Positions 31,037 to 39,921 of a stretch of 64,000 nucleotides of DNA are shown here, piece by piece. The DNA is from Rhizobium sp. SL86 (GTDB lineage Bacteria; Pseudomonadota; Alphaproteobacteria; Rhizobiales; Rhizobiaceae), in the NCBI RefSeq assembly GCF_026672545.1, contig NZ_JAPPRJ010000001.1, positions 2,357,501-2,421,500 on the forward strand, in the 5' to 3' direction. Both the position numbers and the translations under genes were made by a program. Positions within the stretch are counted from its first letter, which is position 1; the number at the start of each line of letters is the position of its first letter. The notes under the pieces were generated by a model, which saw nothing but the letters and a program-made list of their open reading frames with translations, ran no database searches and had not been told where the DNA came from.

Positions 31037-31045
31037 ACCTGAAGC

Positions 31046-31753
31046 ATGAAAACACTCGTCGTCTGTTCCGGCGGACTGGACTCCGTTTCCCTGGCCTACA
31101 AGATTGCCGCGGAAGCGGACCTCGTCGGCCTCATCTCCTTCGATTACGGCCAGCGCCACAAGAAGGAACTGCATTTTGCCGCGCGCGCGGCCGAGCGCCT
31201 GTCGGTTCCCCACCACGTCATCGACATCACCACCATCGGCAAGCACCTGACCGGTTCCGCGCTGACCGATGATCTCGCCGTGCCGGACGGGCATTATGCG
31301 GAAGAGACGATGAAGATCACCGTGGTGCCGAACCGCAATGCGATCATGCTGACGATCGCCTTCGGGCTTGCCGCGGCGCAAGGCGCCGATGCGGTTGCCA
31401 TCGCCGTGCATGGCGGCGACCACTTCATCTATCCGGACTGCCGGCCCGCCTTCATCGACAGTTTCCAGACGATGCAGAACCATGCGCTGGACGGGTATGC
31501 GACCGTTAGGCTTTATTCGCCCTTCGTCACCATTTCCAAGGCCGACATCGTGACGGAAGGCGCGCGGCACAAGACACCGTTTGCCGAGACATGGTCCTGT
31601 TACAAGGGCGGAGAGCGGCATTGCGGCCGTTGCGGCACCTGTGTCGAGCGGCGGGAGGCCTTCCATCTTGCCGGTGTCGCCGATCCGACCGACTACGAGG
31701 ACGCTGATTTCTGGAAATCCGCCATCGCCACATTCAAGGCCGAGGAGGTCTGA
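31046..31753 (+). CDS. queC: 7-cyano-7-deazaguanine (preQ0) synthase
   Basis: 235 residues. It converts 7-carboxy-7-deazaguanine to preQ0 using ammonia and ATP. The PP-loop is VVCSGGLDSVSLAYK at the N-terminus. The zinc site is the C-terminal CYKGGERHCGRCGTCVERR (C-x8-C-x2-C-x2-C). The GGA ribosome-binding site lies 10 nt before the ATG, inside the riboswitch. First gene of queC-queD-queE. Confidence 0.97.
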   Translation: MKTLVVCSGGLDSVSLAYKIAAEADLVGLISFDYGQRHKKELHFAARAAERLSVPHHVIDITTIGKHLTGSALTDDLAVPDGHYAEETMKITVVPNRNAIMLTIAFGLAAAQGADAVAIAVHGGDHFIYPDCRPAFIDSFQTMQNHALDGYATVRLYSPFVTISKADIVTEGARHKTPFAETWSCYKGGERHCGRCGTCVERREAFHLAGVADPTDYEDADFWKSAIATFKAEEV

Positions 31754-31755
31754 GC

Positions 31756-32112
31756 GTGTTCCGGATTACCAAGGAATTCCACTTTTCCGCCTCGCATCAG
31801 CTGCACCATCTGCCGGCAGATCATCAATGCGCGCGCCTGCACGGGCACAACTACATCGTCGTGGTGGAGCTTGCGGGCGAGAACCTGAATGCGGACGGAT
31901 TCGTGCGCGATTATCACGATCTGGCGCCGCTGAAGCATTACATCGATACGCATTTCGATCACCGGCATCTGAATGAGGTTCTCGGACACAGCCTCACGAC
32001 GGCGGAGACCCTCGCCAAGCATTTCTTCGACTGGTGCAAGGCGCGCTTTCCGGAGACCTCTGCCGTGAAGGTGAGCGAGACGCCGAAGACCTGGGCGGAG
32101 TATCGTCCGTGA
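31756..32112 (+). CDS. queD: 6-carboxy-5,6,7,8-tetrahydropterin synthase
   Basis: 118 residues. It makes carboxytetrahydropterin from dihydroneopterin triphosphate. The zinc and catalytic residues of the 6-pyruvoyl-tetrahydropterin synthase fold are visible: [22 protein letters not shown] (catalytic Cys plus two His) and FDHRHLNEV. The start is GTG at 31756, with GAGGAGG inside the end of queC. Its stop overlaps the queE GTG start by four bases. Confidence 0.96.
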   Translation: MFRITKEFHFSASHQLHHLPADHQCARLHGHNYIVVVELAGENLNADGFVRDYHDLAPLKHYIDTHFDHRHLNEVLGHSLTTAETLAKHFFDWCKARFPETSAVKVSETPKTWAEYRP

Positions 32113-32846
32113 CGGCTGCGACGGTGCCGTCGATCCGCGTCAGCGAGATCTTCGGCCCGACCATTCAGGGCGAGGGAGTGCTGATCGGCCAGCCGACGGT
32201 CTTCGTCAGGACCGGCGGTTGCGATTATCGTTGTGCCTGGTGCGATAGCCTGCATGCGGTGGAAAGCCGGTTCCGCGAGGACTGGCAGCCGATGCGGGTC
32301 GAGGAGATCTGGCAGCAGGTCGATGCCCTGTCGAAGGGACGGCCGCTGATGGTGTCGTTATCCGGCGGCAACCCGGCCATCCAGCCACTCGGCCCGCTGA
32401 TCGATCACGGTCATGCCCGAGGTTACCGCTTCGCACTTGAAACGCAGGGTTCTGTGGCAAAACCCTGGTTCACGGATCTCGACGTTCTCGTGCTGTCCCC
32501 CAAACCGCCATCCAGCGGCATGGCGTTTGATCCGCAATCGCTGCAGTCCTGTCTTGTCATGGCCGGTACCGGCCCCCGTATCGTTTTGAAGTTCGTCGTC
32601 TTCGATGATGTCGATTTCGCCTTCGCCCGCTCCGTGTCGGCACTCTGTCCCGGCCTTCCGGTCTATCTTCAGCCCGGAAACCACACGCCGCCGCCACCCG
32701 AAGCCGATGATGCCGTCATCGACATGGACGGGATCATGGAGCGCATGCACTGGCTGGTGGACCGGGTGGTGGCCGAAGGCTGGTTCGAGGCGGTCGTCCT
32801 GCCGCAACTGCATGTGCTTCTGTGGGGCAACCGCCGCGGCGTTTAG
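32109..32846 (+). CDS. queE: 7-carboxy-7-deazaguanine synthase (radical SAM)
   Basis: 245 residues. It rearranges carboxytetrahydropterin to the deazaguanine ring. The radical SAM cluster motif is [10 protein letters not shown] (C-x3-C-x2-C), preceded by FGPTIQGEG, the QueE-specific N-terminal motif. The GTG at 32109 overlaps the queD stop (GTGA), indicating translational coupling. Completes a compact preQ0 operon; queF and tgt are not in the window. Confidence 0.96.
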   Translation: MTAATVPSIRVSEIFGPTIQGEGVLIGQPTVFVRTGGCDYRCAWCDSLHAVESRFREDWQPMRVEEIWQQVDALSKGRPLMVSLSGGNPAIQPLGPLIDHGHARGYRFALETQGSVAKPWFTDLDVLVLSPKPPSSGMAFDPQSLQSCLVMAGTGPRIVLKFVVFDDVDFAFARSVSALCPGLPVYLQPGNHTPPPPEADDAVIDMDGIMERMHWLVDRVVAEGWFEAVVLPQLHVLLWGNRRGV

Positions 32847-32923
32847 AGTCTGCAAAGATCCATCGTATCTGTTGATTGGACCATCACCGCCGTTTCCGCC
32901 AGCCTTGGCGTCACACGAGGGCG

Positions 32924-33715
32924 ATGGCGGTGCCGATGACGACGGGGAAGGCCAGGGACTATCTGCGGCGGGATCAACTGCGGACGGTCTCGCTTCTGAA
33001 ATATCTGCAGGCCTTTCCCGGTGATACCCGCCTGTTGCATGCGGAAGGAGCCGAAGGGGAGGCGGTTCTGCTGCTCTTGCGGGTTGCTGCCAGCGACTAT
33101 GACCGTCACGCCTATCCGGACGCCCACCATGTCTGTTTCATCGCGAGCGACCATCCCGACCTGACACTCCGGCTGGTCGAGCAATTGCCTGAAGACGGTG
33201 TGATCGTCTTCAAACTGGCGACACCGGCGGACGAGAGGGCTGCCGGCGAGCGTTTTCGCCTTCGTCGCAGGACTGCGTTCCATTCGTTCCGAATGGCGGA
33301 TGCAAGCGGTTGGACGGACGTGCCGGGGCTGGTGCGTGCGGTTCCGAGCGAAGCGGGCTGGCGGCTCTTCGAAGAACGGGGTTACACGCGCAATTGGCTG
33401 ATGCCGCTCCTCGTCAGCGGTCGGGCCTTCGTTGTCGAGGCGCCGCAACAGGAGGCTGCCCTGTCGACCTGTTTTGCCTTCGAGAACAGCCCGGGTCTGT
33501 GGGAGATTGGCGGACTGTCGACCCATCCGGCAGCGCGCCGGCGGGGGCTTGCGCGCCAGGTCGTCCAGTCGGCCTTCCGGGAGGTCGAGCGATGCGGCCT
33601 TGTTGCCCGTTATGTGGTCGAGGAAACGAACACGGCGTCGCTTGCACTTGCGCGTTCGCTCGGGCTCTGCGAGGTCCAATGTCTCACGCATTTTCTGGCA
33701 GAGGGTCGCCGATGA
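32924..33715 (+). CDS. GNAT-family N-acetyltransferase
   Basis: About 263 residues. The C-terminal half carries the GNAT acetyl-CoA motif, LWEIGGLSTHPAARRRGLA followed by RQVVQSAF, and the closing segment VEETNTASLALARSLG. The N-terminal ~140 residues are a less conserved GNAT-like domain. The ATG at 32924 with GAGG just upstream is preferred; one at 32936 is possible. Its stop overlaps the next gene's ATG (ATGA), so it is coupled to the metallo-hydrolase. Acceptor unknown. Confidence 0.8.
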   Translation: MAVPMTTGKARDYLRRDQLRTVSLLKYLQAFPGDTRLLHAEGAEGEAVLLLLRVAASDYDRHAYPDAHHVCFIASDHPDLTLRLVEQLPEDGVIVFKLATPADERAAGERFRLRRRTAFHSFRMADASGWTDVPGLVRAVPSEAGWRLFEERGYTRNWLMPLLVSGRAFVVEAPQQEAALSTCFAFENSPGLWEIGGLSTHPAARRRGLARQVVQSAFREVERCGLVARYVVEETNTASLALARSLGLCEVQCLTHFLAEGRR

Positions 33716-34485
33716 GGTTTCAACTGATCCGCAATGCGACGCTGAAGCTTGCCTATGCCGGCCGCAACATTCTCGTCGATCCCTATTTTGCGCCGCGCCA
33801 CAGCCTGCCTTCCTATACGGGCCGCTCCGCCAATCCGCTCGTCGACCTGCCGCTGCCGGTCGAGGACATTCTCGACGGCATCGACCTGGTGGTTGTGTCC
33901 CACCTGCATTCCGATCATTTCGACAGTGTGGCGAAAAGCCGCCTGCCGAAGAACATGCCGATCATCTGCCAGCCGGGCAACGAGGGGGACATCGAAGGCG
34001 CAGGCTTTTCCCGCGTGATGCCGCTCATTGATGTCCTCGACTGGCAGGGGCTGCATTTCAGCCGCTGCGCAGCAAGCCACGGCCTCGGGCCGGTGGTCGA
34101 GATCATGGGCCAGGTGATGGGCTTCGTGTTGCGTGCCGAAGCCGAGCCGTGCCTCTACTGGGCCGGTGATACCGTTCTTTATCCGCCTGTCCTTGCCACC
34201 GTCGCGCTGGAGCGTCCCGATGTCATCGTCACTCATTCCTGCGGGGCGCTGTGGGACGGCTCGCTGATCGTGATGGACACGGACCAGACATTGTCGCTTT
34301 TCCACGCCGCGCATGCGGCCGGCGAGGGGACGAAGGTCATCGTCACCCACATGGATTGCCTCGATCATGCCACCGTGACACGGGCCGATCTGCTGGAGGC
34401 GGTGCGGCAGAACGCCATTCCGGAAGACCGGTTTCATGTACCGCAGGACGGCGAGATCCTAGAGGTCTCGGCTCCCGGAACATGA
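33712..34485 (+). CDS. Metallo-beta-lactamase-fold hydrolase (UlaG-like)
   Basis: 257 residues. The metal motif HLHSDHFD (about residues 65-72), with a later LYWAGDTVLY and VIVTHMDCLDH, matches the MBL-fold L-ascorbate-6-phosphate lactonase/UlaG-like group and related phosphodiesterases. RFQLIRNATLKLAYAGRNIL at the N-terminus is typical of that subgroup. No sugar phosphotransferase genes are nearby, so the substrate is open. The start overlaps the GNAT stop codon. Confidence 0.85.
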   Translation: MRFQLIRNATLKLAYAGRNILVDPYFAPRHSLPSYTGRSANPLVDLPLPVEDILDGIDLVVVSHLHSDHFDSVAKSRLPKNMPIICQPGNEGDIEGAGFSRVMPLIDVLDWQGLHFSRCAASHGLGPVVEIMGQVMGFVLRAEAEPCLYWAGDTVLYPPVLATVALERPDVIVTHSCGALWDGSLIVMDTDQTLSLFHAAHAAGEGTKVIVTHMDCLDHATVTRADLLEAVRQNAIPEDRFHVPQDGEILEVSAPGT

Positions 34486-34594
34486 CAACGAGCCGCGCGG
34501 GAAAGCGATTGCCTTCCACCGTACGCGCCCCGTCAAATGCCGGGTCCAGCGCATCTTAGCTGCTGGCTTGACCCTTCGTTGGTGCGGTCTTCCT

Positions 34595-34770
34595 TGTTTG
34601 AGGCTCGTCTGAGACACTCAGAAGGAGAAGCTCGCGTCACCGCAAGTTTCGGTGTCCACGAGGCAATACCGTCCGACATCGTGCGGCAGATCCTGCTCCA
34701 GGCCGACCAGGCGATTTATGCCGCCAAGGAGGCTGGCCGCAATTCGGTGGTTGCGATCGACAGGCCGCCA
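34595..34770 (+). pseudogene. Remnant of a diguanylate cyclase (C-terminal GGDEF fragment)
   Basis: In one forward frame a ~55-residue stretch reads HSEGEARVTASFGVHEAIP and then ADQAIYAAKEAGRNSVVAID, clearly the last third of a GGDEF domain. The GG(D/E)EF active site and all upstream domains are absent, and preceding sequence in this frame is unrelated. The fragment sits between the MBL-fold gene and convergent hemH, so the rest of the gene was lost by deletion. Confidence 0.8.
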
Positions 34771-34825
34771 TGCATGTTTCGTGACCGCAGCACGGGCGGT
34801 TCCTCCTATGGCATTGCGCCTGGTA

Positions 34826-35863
34826 TCAGACCCAGCCCATCAGTTCGCGGCGGGTGATGTGCTCCAGAACCCGCATGCCGTCCTCGCTGTCGTTGAGGCA
34901 GGGGATGTGGGCAAATTTCTCGCCGCCATTGTGCAGGAAGTCCTCGCCGGCTTCCTCGGCGATTTCCTCGAGCGTCTCGAGACAATCGGAGACGAAGCCG
35001 GGATTGAGGATCGCGATGCGTTTCACACCCTCTTTCGCCAGCTTTTCCACCGTCTTGTCGGTATAGGGCTGCAGCCATTCCTCCGGCCCGAAACGGGACT
35101 GGAAGGTGACCATCAGTTTCTCCTTCGGCCAGCCCAACCGGTCGCGCAGCAGGCGGGTCGTCTTGTAACACTGGCAATGATAGGGATCACCCTTCTTGAA
35201 GTAGGACATCGGGATGCCGTGATAGGAGGTCAGGACGATCTCCGGCTCCCAGTCCAGTGTCGCCAGATGTTTTTCAATCGAGGTGGCCAAAGCATCGATA
35301 TAGACCGGGTCGTCGTGATACCGCGGCACGGTCCGCAGCGCCGGCTGCCAGCGCATCTTCAGAAGCGCCTTGAAAGCCTCGTCGTTGACCGTCGCCGTCG
35401 TTGCCGCGGCATATTGCGGATAAAGCGGGAAGAGCAGGATCTTTTCGCAGCCCGCCTTCTGCATCTCGTTCATCTTCGCCTGGATCGCCGGCTGGCCGTA
35501 GCGCATCGCCCAATCGACATGCATATGCGGCATGTCCTTGAAACGTTCGGCGAGAATTTCTGCCTGGTTGCGCGTATAGGTGCGCAGGTAGCTCTCGTCG
35601 CGCTCCTTGTTCCAGATCGACTCGTACGCCTTGCCCACCTTCTGCGGGCGCTTGTTCAGCACGATGCCGTAGAGGATCGGATACCAGAACAGTCGCGACC
35701 ATTCGATGACGCGCTTGTCGGTCAAGAACTCCGCGAGGTAGCGCCGCATCGACCAGTAGTCGGTGCCGTCGGGCGTGCCGAGATTGACGAGCAGGACGCC
35801 GACCTTGCCGAAACGAACGTCAGGGTGATCGGCTGGCAGGTGGACGGCGGGAGCATTCATCAT
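34826..35863 (-). CDS. hemH: Ferrochelatase
   Basis: 345 residues. It inserts Fe2+ into protoporphyrin IX in the last step of heme synthesis. Signatures: GVLLVNLGTPDGTDYWSMRRYL at the N-terminus (first part KVGVLLVNLGTPDG), LTSYHGIPMSYFKKGDPYH with the catalytic His, and FQSRFGPEEWLQPYT. The ATG at 35863 is chosen because AGGA lies 7 nt upstream; in-frame starts at 35881 and 35902 lack good sites. Complete; lies between a GGDEF remnant and a secreted nucleotidase gene. Confidence 0.95.
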   Translation of the reverse strand: MMNAPAVHLPADHPDVRFGKVGVLLVNLGTPDGTDYWSMRRYLAEFLTDKRVIEWSRLFWYPILYGIVLNKRPQKVGKAYESIWNKERDESYLRTYTRNQAEILAERFKDMPHMHVDWAMRYGQPAIQAKMNEMQKAGCEKILLFPLYPQYAAATTATVNDEAFKALLKMRWQPALRTVPRYHDDPVYIDALATSIEKHLATLDWEPEIVLTSYHGIPMSYFKKGDPYHCQCYKTTRLLRDRLGWPKEKLMVTFQSRFGPEEWLQPYTDKTVEKLAKEGVKRIAILNPGFVSDCLETLEEIAEEAGEDFLHNGGEKFAHIPCLNDSEDGMRVLEHITRRELMGWV

Positions 35864-35938
35864 TGCGGTTTCCTGGGACATTAGAACGGGGCCGGCTCTC
35901 ATTACGCATGCCGGACACTGTTGGTTCTATGTAGAAAC

Positions 35939-35968
35939 AAAAAACGACCCGGGGAAGCCCCGGGTCGT
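35939..35968 (-). terminator. Terminator of the 5'-nucleotidase gene
   Basis: The ACGACCCGGGG/CCCCGGGTCGT stem with a 3-nt loop is followed on the minus strand by six T, 24 nt after the stop. Confidence 0.92.
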
Positions 35969-35991
35969 GACTGCGGTTGCGACAAAGAGGC

Positions 35992-37626
35992 TTACTTCTT
36001 CGGCGCGACATAACCGGCCGGCGTCGCGTCGGTGATGCGGCCGTCCGTGTACGGCTTGTAGGGGTTGTGCTTGGTCAGATAGTCGGCGACGACCTGTTCC
36101 AGATTCGGGCCGTAGTCATAGGGGTTGATGGCGTTGGTGGCGAACATCTTGAAGCCGTCGCCGCCGCCGCGCACGTAGTTGTTGCTGACCACGCCGTAGA
36201 TCTTGGCATCGTCGAGCGCCACAAAGCCGTTACCTTCCTTGACTTCGGCGGAAACCAGGCGGCTGCCGGCCGGCTTGGAGCGGTCGAAGGTGAACTTCAT
36301 GCCAGCCACCTGCGGGAAGCGGCCAGCGCCTTCCTCGATCTGGCTCAGACCGTTTTCCAGAGCGGCGCGGATATCCGAGCCCTTCACCTGGAAGGTCGAG
36401 AGCGTGTTCTGGAAGGGCAGCACGGTCAGCACTTCGCCCATCGTCACGTCGCCCTGGTCGATGGAGGCACGCAGACCGCCGCCATTGGCGATGGCGATCG
36501 TGATGCCCTGGTCCTTGACGCGGTCGAGCGAGGCGTCGGCGATCAGGTTGCCCATCGAGCACTCGACGGCACGGCAAGACTTGCGGTCGCCATCGATCGG
36601 AGCTTCCGACGAACCGACGACGGTCTTCTTCAGCTCTTCGAGCGGGACGCCGAGTTCCTTGACCTTGGCGGCATAGGCTTCATCCGGCTTGACCGAGGCG
36701 TCGAGCAGCTTCGGAGCGCCGGTCGCGGCGGTGACAACGCCCTTGTCGTCGAAGGTGACCTTCAGCTCGCCGAGATACTTGGAATAGGCATAAGCCGTGA
36801 CGACCGGCACTTCGACGCCCGAGGGGTTCTTGACCAGGGTCGGGTAGGGGCCGGAGGACTTGTTGTCCGTGGAGGACAGGTAGGTGTGGCTGTGACCGCC
36901 CACGACCACGTCGATGCCATCGACGGCAGCGGCGATCGCCTTGTCCTTGTTGTAGCCGACATGCGTCAGCGCGATGATCTTGTTGACGCCCTGGCCTTCG
37001 ATCTCCTTGACGGCACCCTTCAGGTAGGTGATTTCGTCCTGGAAGGTGATGTCCGGGCCGGGAGAGGAGGTTTCAGCCGTATCGGTCGCAAGAACGGAAA
37101 CGATCCCAATCTTCTGACCTCCGACCTCCTTGATCAGATAACCCTTGTACTTGCCATCCAGCATGCTGCCGGCCTTGGCCACGGTGTTGCCCGAGATGAT
37201 CGGGAACTTCAGCGCTGCGATGAACCTGTTCAGTTCTTCCGGGCCGTCATCGAATTCGTGGTTGCCGACCGCCATGGCATCGAAACCGATGCCATTCATG
37301 AAATCGGCCACCGGACCGCTCTTGAACTTGCTGTAGAAGAGCGAACCCTGAAACTGGTCGCCGGCGTCAAGGACGAGCAGGTTGGCATTCGGATTGGCGG
37401 CGCGGAAACCGTCAATGGCACTCTTGACGCGTGCGATGCCGCCGAAGCACTCGTTGGCTTCCGCTTCCTTGGCCGAGCAGGTCGAGTCATACTTGTTGAT
37501 CGCTTCGATGCGCGAATGCAGATCGTTGATGTGCAGGATGTTCAACTGGTAGTCTGCAAATGCCGCACCCGCCGACAAGGCAAGTGCACTTGCCGCCAGC
37601 ACGCCAAAACCAAGCTTTTTCATCAT
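35992..37626 (-). CDS. Secreted bifunctional 5'-nucleotidase/2',3'-cyclic phosphodiesterase (UshA-like)
   Basis: 544 residues. Signal peptide (LGFGVLAASALALSAGAAFA), then a calcineurin-like metallophosphatase domain with LNILHINDLHSR, LVLDAGDQFQG, VGNHEFDDGPE and VVGGHSHTYL, then a C-terminal 5'-nucleotidase domain (from about residue 330, with NGGGLRASIDQGDVTMG). Scavenges phosphate and nucleosides in the periplasm. The ATG at 37626 follows AGGAG with 9-nt spacing. Phosphate-starvation control is plausible, but no clear Pho box was found. Confidence 0.92.
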   Translation of the reverse strand: MMKKLGFGVLAASALALSAGAAFADYQLNILHINDLHSRIEAINKYDSTCSAKEAEANECFGGIARVKSAIDGFRAANPNANLLVLDAGDQFQGSLFYSKFKSGPVADFMNGIGFDAMAVGNHEFDDGPEELNRFIAALKFPIISGNTVAKAGSMLDGKYKGYLIKEVGGQKIGIVSVLATDTAETSSPGPDITFQDEITYLKGAVKEIEGQGVNKIIALTHVGYNKDKAIAAAVDGIDVVVGGHSHTYLSSTDNKSSGPYPTLVKNPSGVEVPVVTAYAYSKYLGELKVTFDDKGVVTAATGAPKLLDASVKPDEAYAAKVKELGVPLEELKKTVVGSSEAPIDGDRKSCRAVECSMGNLIADASLDRVKDQGITIAIANGGGLRASIDQGDVTMGEVLTVLPFQNTLSTFQVKGSDIRAALENGLSQIEEGAGRFPQVAGMKFTFDRSKPAGSRLVSAEVKEGNGFVALDDAKIYGVVSNNYVRGGGDGFKMFATNAINPYDYGPNLEQVVADYLTKHNPYKPYTDGRITDATPAGYVAPKK

Positions 37627-37790
37627 CTTACTGTTCTCCTTCAAGCCGGGCGCGGTGTCTTTCCGCCCTGTTCCGCCTCTTGTAATTGGTAATTGTGACA
37701 CGCGTTCATCGCCGCACATTTTCATCAGCCCTGGTGGACTGCAAGGGAAATATGACAGTGGTGCAGAGGAAATTTTTCACAACCGAAACA

Positions 37791-37817
37791 GGAAACCCCG
37801 CCGATGGCGGGGTTTCC
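37791..37817 (-). terminator. Terminator of omp10
   Basis: Perfect 12-bp GGAAACCCCGCC/GGCGGGGTTTCC hairpin with a 3-nt loop, about 50 nt after the omp10 stop on the minus strand, followed by TGTTTC. Confidence 0.75.
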
Positions 37818-37867
37818 GGAAGGACAGTCTGGCAAAGACACAGTGGCGGCCTGTCGGCCGCGCCGCG

Positions 37868-38233
37868 TCAGCTGCGCCTGGTCAGCGAGAACTGTGCGCC
37901 GCTGTCGGCCGTGCAATTCAGCTGCGTCGGCGAAACGAGCGCGCAGTTGACGCGTGACTGGGTCTGGCGCACCAGCGAGGTCATGCTGATTTCGACGAGC
38001 GTCGGTGAGGACTGCGTGTAGGTGCCGCTGGCGAGAAGCGCGTTGGTGTCCGTCGAGCGGGTGTTGAATGTGCCGGCCTGGAAGGTGGATACGATGCCGT
38101 TCGGATCGACCCAGGTTCCCTCGACGCCCTGCGGCTGCGTGGGGGGCGGAAGTTGGCGCGGTTCATTGGACGATACGCAGGCCGTCAGCATGAGGGCTGC
38201 GGCAATGAGCCCAAGGCTCCCTTTGATCTTCAT
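37868..38233 (-). CDS. omp10: Outer-membrane lipoprotein Omp10
   Basis: 121 residues. Lipoprotein signal peptide with lipobox LTAC (Cys19). The mature part matches Brucella Omp10: [21 protein letters not shown], the [13 protein letters not shown] segment, [11 protein letters not shown] and [15 protein letters not shown] with two cysteines, ending FSLTRRS. The family is related to the Inh/Omp19-type fold. In Brucella these lipoproteins face the outer surface and affect envelope integrity. Single gene with its own terminator. Confidence 0.92.
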   Translation of the reverse strand: MKIKGSLGLIAAALMLTACVSSNEPRQLPPPTQPQGVEGTWVDPNGIVSTFQAGTFNTRSTDTNALLASGTYTQSSPTLVEISMTSLVRQTQSRVNCALVSPTQLNCTADSGAQFSLTRRS

Positions 38234-38297
38234 TCTTCTTCTCCAGCGATTCGGACGCCTGTCGTGGCGGCAACGATGGCGCGAACCCCTATCTAAT

Positions 38298-38328
38298 GCA
38301 AGGCGGATGCATTCACAGTCCGCCTTGC
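38298..38328 (-). terminator. Hairpin downstream of homospermidine synthase
   Basis: GCAAGGCGGA/TCCGCCTTGC perfect 10-bp stem with an 11-nt loop, 40 nt after the hss stop. On the plus strand it is followed by GGTTTT, so it could terminate either strand weakly. Confidence 0.5.
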
Positions 38329-38367
38329 GGTTTTATGCGTGGATCGACACGCGCGGTATGTCGATCG

Positions 38368-39813
38368 TCAGCTGCGAACGAGGATATTCTTGAACTGCCA
38401 CGCGTCCTTTTCGTCGAGATCTTCCGGGAAGAGCCCCGGACGGCCGTCGAGCGGTGTCCAGTCGGTATAATGACCTTCAACCGGACCAAGATAAGGCGAC
38501 TGCACTTCGAGGCAGCGCTTGTAATCCATCTCGTCAGCTTCCACGATGCCGGCCTTCGGGTTTTCCAGGGCCCAGACCATGCCGGCGAGCAAGGCGGAGG
38601 TCACCTGCAGACCGGTTGCATTCTGGTAGGGCGCGATCCGGCGGGTTTCTTCCAGCGACAGGCGCGAGCCGTACCAGTAGGCGTTCTTGTCATGGCCGTA
38701 GAGCAGTACGCCGAGTTCATCGACGCCATCGACCAGTTCGTTCTCGTCGAGAACATGCAGCACCGGCTGCGCGGTGCCGCCATTGCCGAACATTTCGTGT
38801 AGCGACAGCACGGCGTCATTGGCCGGATGGTAGGCATAGTGGCAGGTGGGGCGGTAGACGGCCTCGCCATCCTTCTCGACCGTGAAATAATCGGCGATCG
38901 AAATGGATTCGTTATGCGTCACCAGGAAGCCGTATTGCGGGCCGGGCGTCGGGCACCAGGTGCGCACGCGGGTGTTGGCACCCGGCTGCTCCAGGTAGAT
39001 CGCCGCCTTGCAGCCCTTCTTATGCTTTTTGGCGTTCTTCGGCATCCACTTCTCGTGTGTGCCCCAGCCGAGTTCGGAGGGCTGCAGGCCTTCCGAGATG
39101 AAACCTTCAACCGACCAGGTGTTCCAGAACACGTTGAGCGGCTTCGGGTTCTTCGTGCGCTGGGTGTCGCGTTCGGCAATGTGGATGCCCTTGACGCCGA
39201 CCTTCTTCATCAGCTTCGCCCAGCCGGTACGGTCATCGACGGAGGGTTCCTCGAACTTCAGACCGGTGTCGTTGGCAATGTTGACGAGCGCCTGCTTGAC
39301 GAACCAGGAGACCATGCCGGGATTTGCGCCGCAGCAGGAGACCGCCGTCGTGCCGCCCGGGTTCTTGCGCTTTTCGGTCCGTACGGTTTCGCGCAGGGCG
39401 TAGTTCGTACGGTCGGCATTCTTCATGCTCTTGTCGAAATAGAAGCCGAGCCAGGGTTCGACGACGGTGTCGATGTAGAGAACATCCAGGCTGCGGCAGA
39501 ACTTGATGAGGTCCAGCGAACCGGTGTCGACCGACAGGTTGACGCAGAAGCCCTGGCCTTCGCCTTCCGTCAGAAGCGGTGTCAGCAGCTCGACGTAGTT
39601 TTCCTTGGTCACATGCGCCTGGATGAACTTGACGCCGTGCTTTTCCAGGATCGCCTTGTCGTCGTCGCGCGGGTCGATCACGACCATCCGGCTCTTGTCG
39701 AACTTGAAGTGGCGCTCGATCAGCGGCAGCGTGCCGCGTCCGATCGATCCGAAACCGATCATCACGATCGGGCCGGTGATTTCGCCGTAAACCGGGTAGG
39801 TCTGTTCACTCAT
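38368..39813 (-). CDS. hss: Homospermidine synthase
   Basis: 481 residues. NAD-dependent enzyme forming sym-homospermidine from putrescine, the characteristic rhizobial polyamine. The Rossmann motif is GPIVMIGFGSIGRGTLPLIE; later conserved segments include YIDTVVEPWLGFYFD, TAVSCCGANPGMVSWFVKQ and RTWCPTPGPQYGFLVTHNE. The ATG at 39813 follows AGGAG by about 10 nt; a longer in-frame start at 39846 is unlikely. Monocistronic. Confidence 0.96.
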   Translation of the reverse strand: MSEQTYPVYGEITGPIVMIGFGSIGRGTLPLIERHFKFDKSRMVVIDPRDDDKAILEKHGVKFIQAHVTKENYVELLTPLLTEGEGQGFCVNLSVDTGSLDLIKFCRSLDVLYIDTVVEPWLGFYFDKSMKNADRTNYALRETVRTEKRKNPGGTTAVSCCGANPGMVSWFVKQALVNIANDTGLKFEEPSVDDRTGWAKLMKKVGVKGIHIAERDTQRTKNPKPLNVFWNTWSVEGFISEGLQPSELGWGTHEKWMPKNAKKHKKGCKAAIYLEQPGANTRVRTWCPTPGPQYGFLVTHNESISIADYFTVEKDGEAVYRPTCHYAYHPANDAVLSLHEMFGNGGTAQPVLHVLDENELVDGVDELGVLLYGHDKNAYWYGSRLSLEETRRIAPYQNATGLQVTSALLAGMVWALENPKAGIVEADEMDYKRCLEVQSPYLGPVEGHYTDWTPLDGRPGLFPEDLDEKDAWQFKNILVRS

Positions 39814-39921
39814 CTGCTGTCGCTCCTTCGGTCCCTTGGCTCGCATGCCCGAGGGCCGGTGTTTCTGGGCACGGTCTTGATCCTTGCGCCTCTCGATGGC
39901 CGTCTAGATCACAAATCACGA

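Noticed and set aside
35977-37692. Plus-strand 571-codon frame opposite the 5'-nucleotidase
   Set aside because: The minus-strand protein has a signal peptide and full metallophosphatase motifs; the plus-strand frame has neither.
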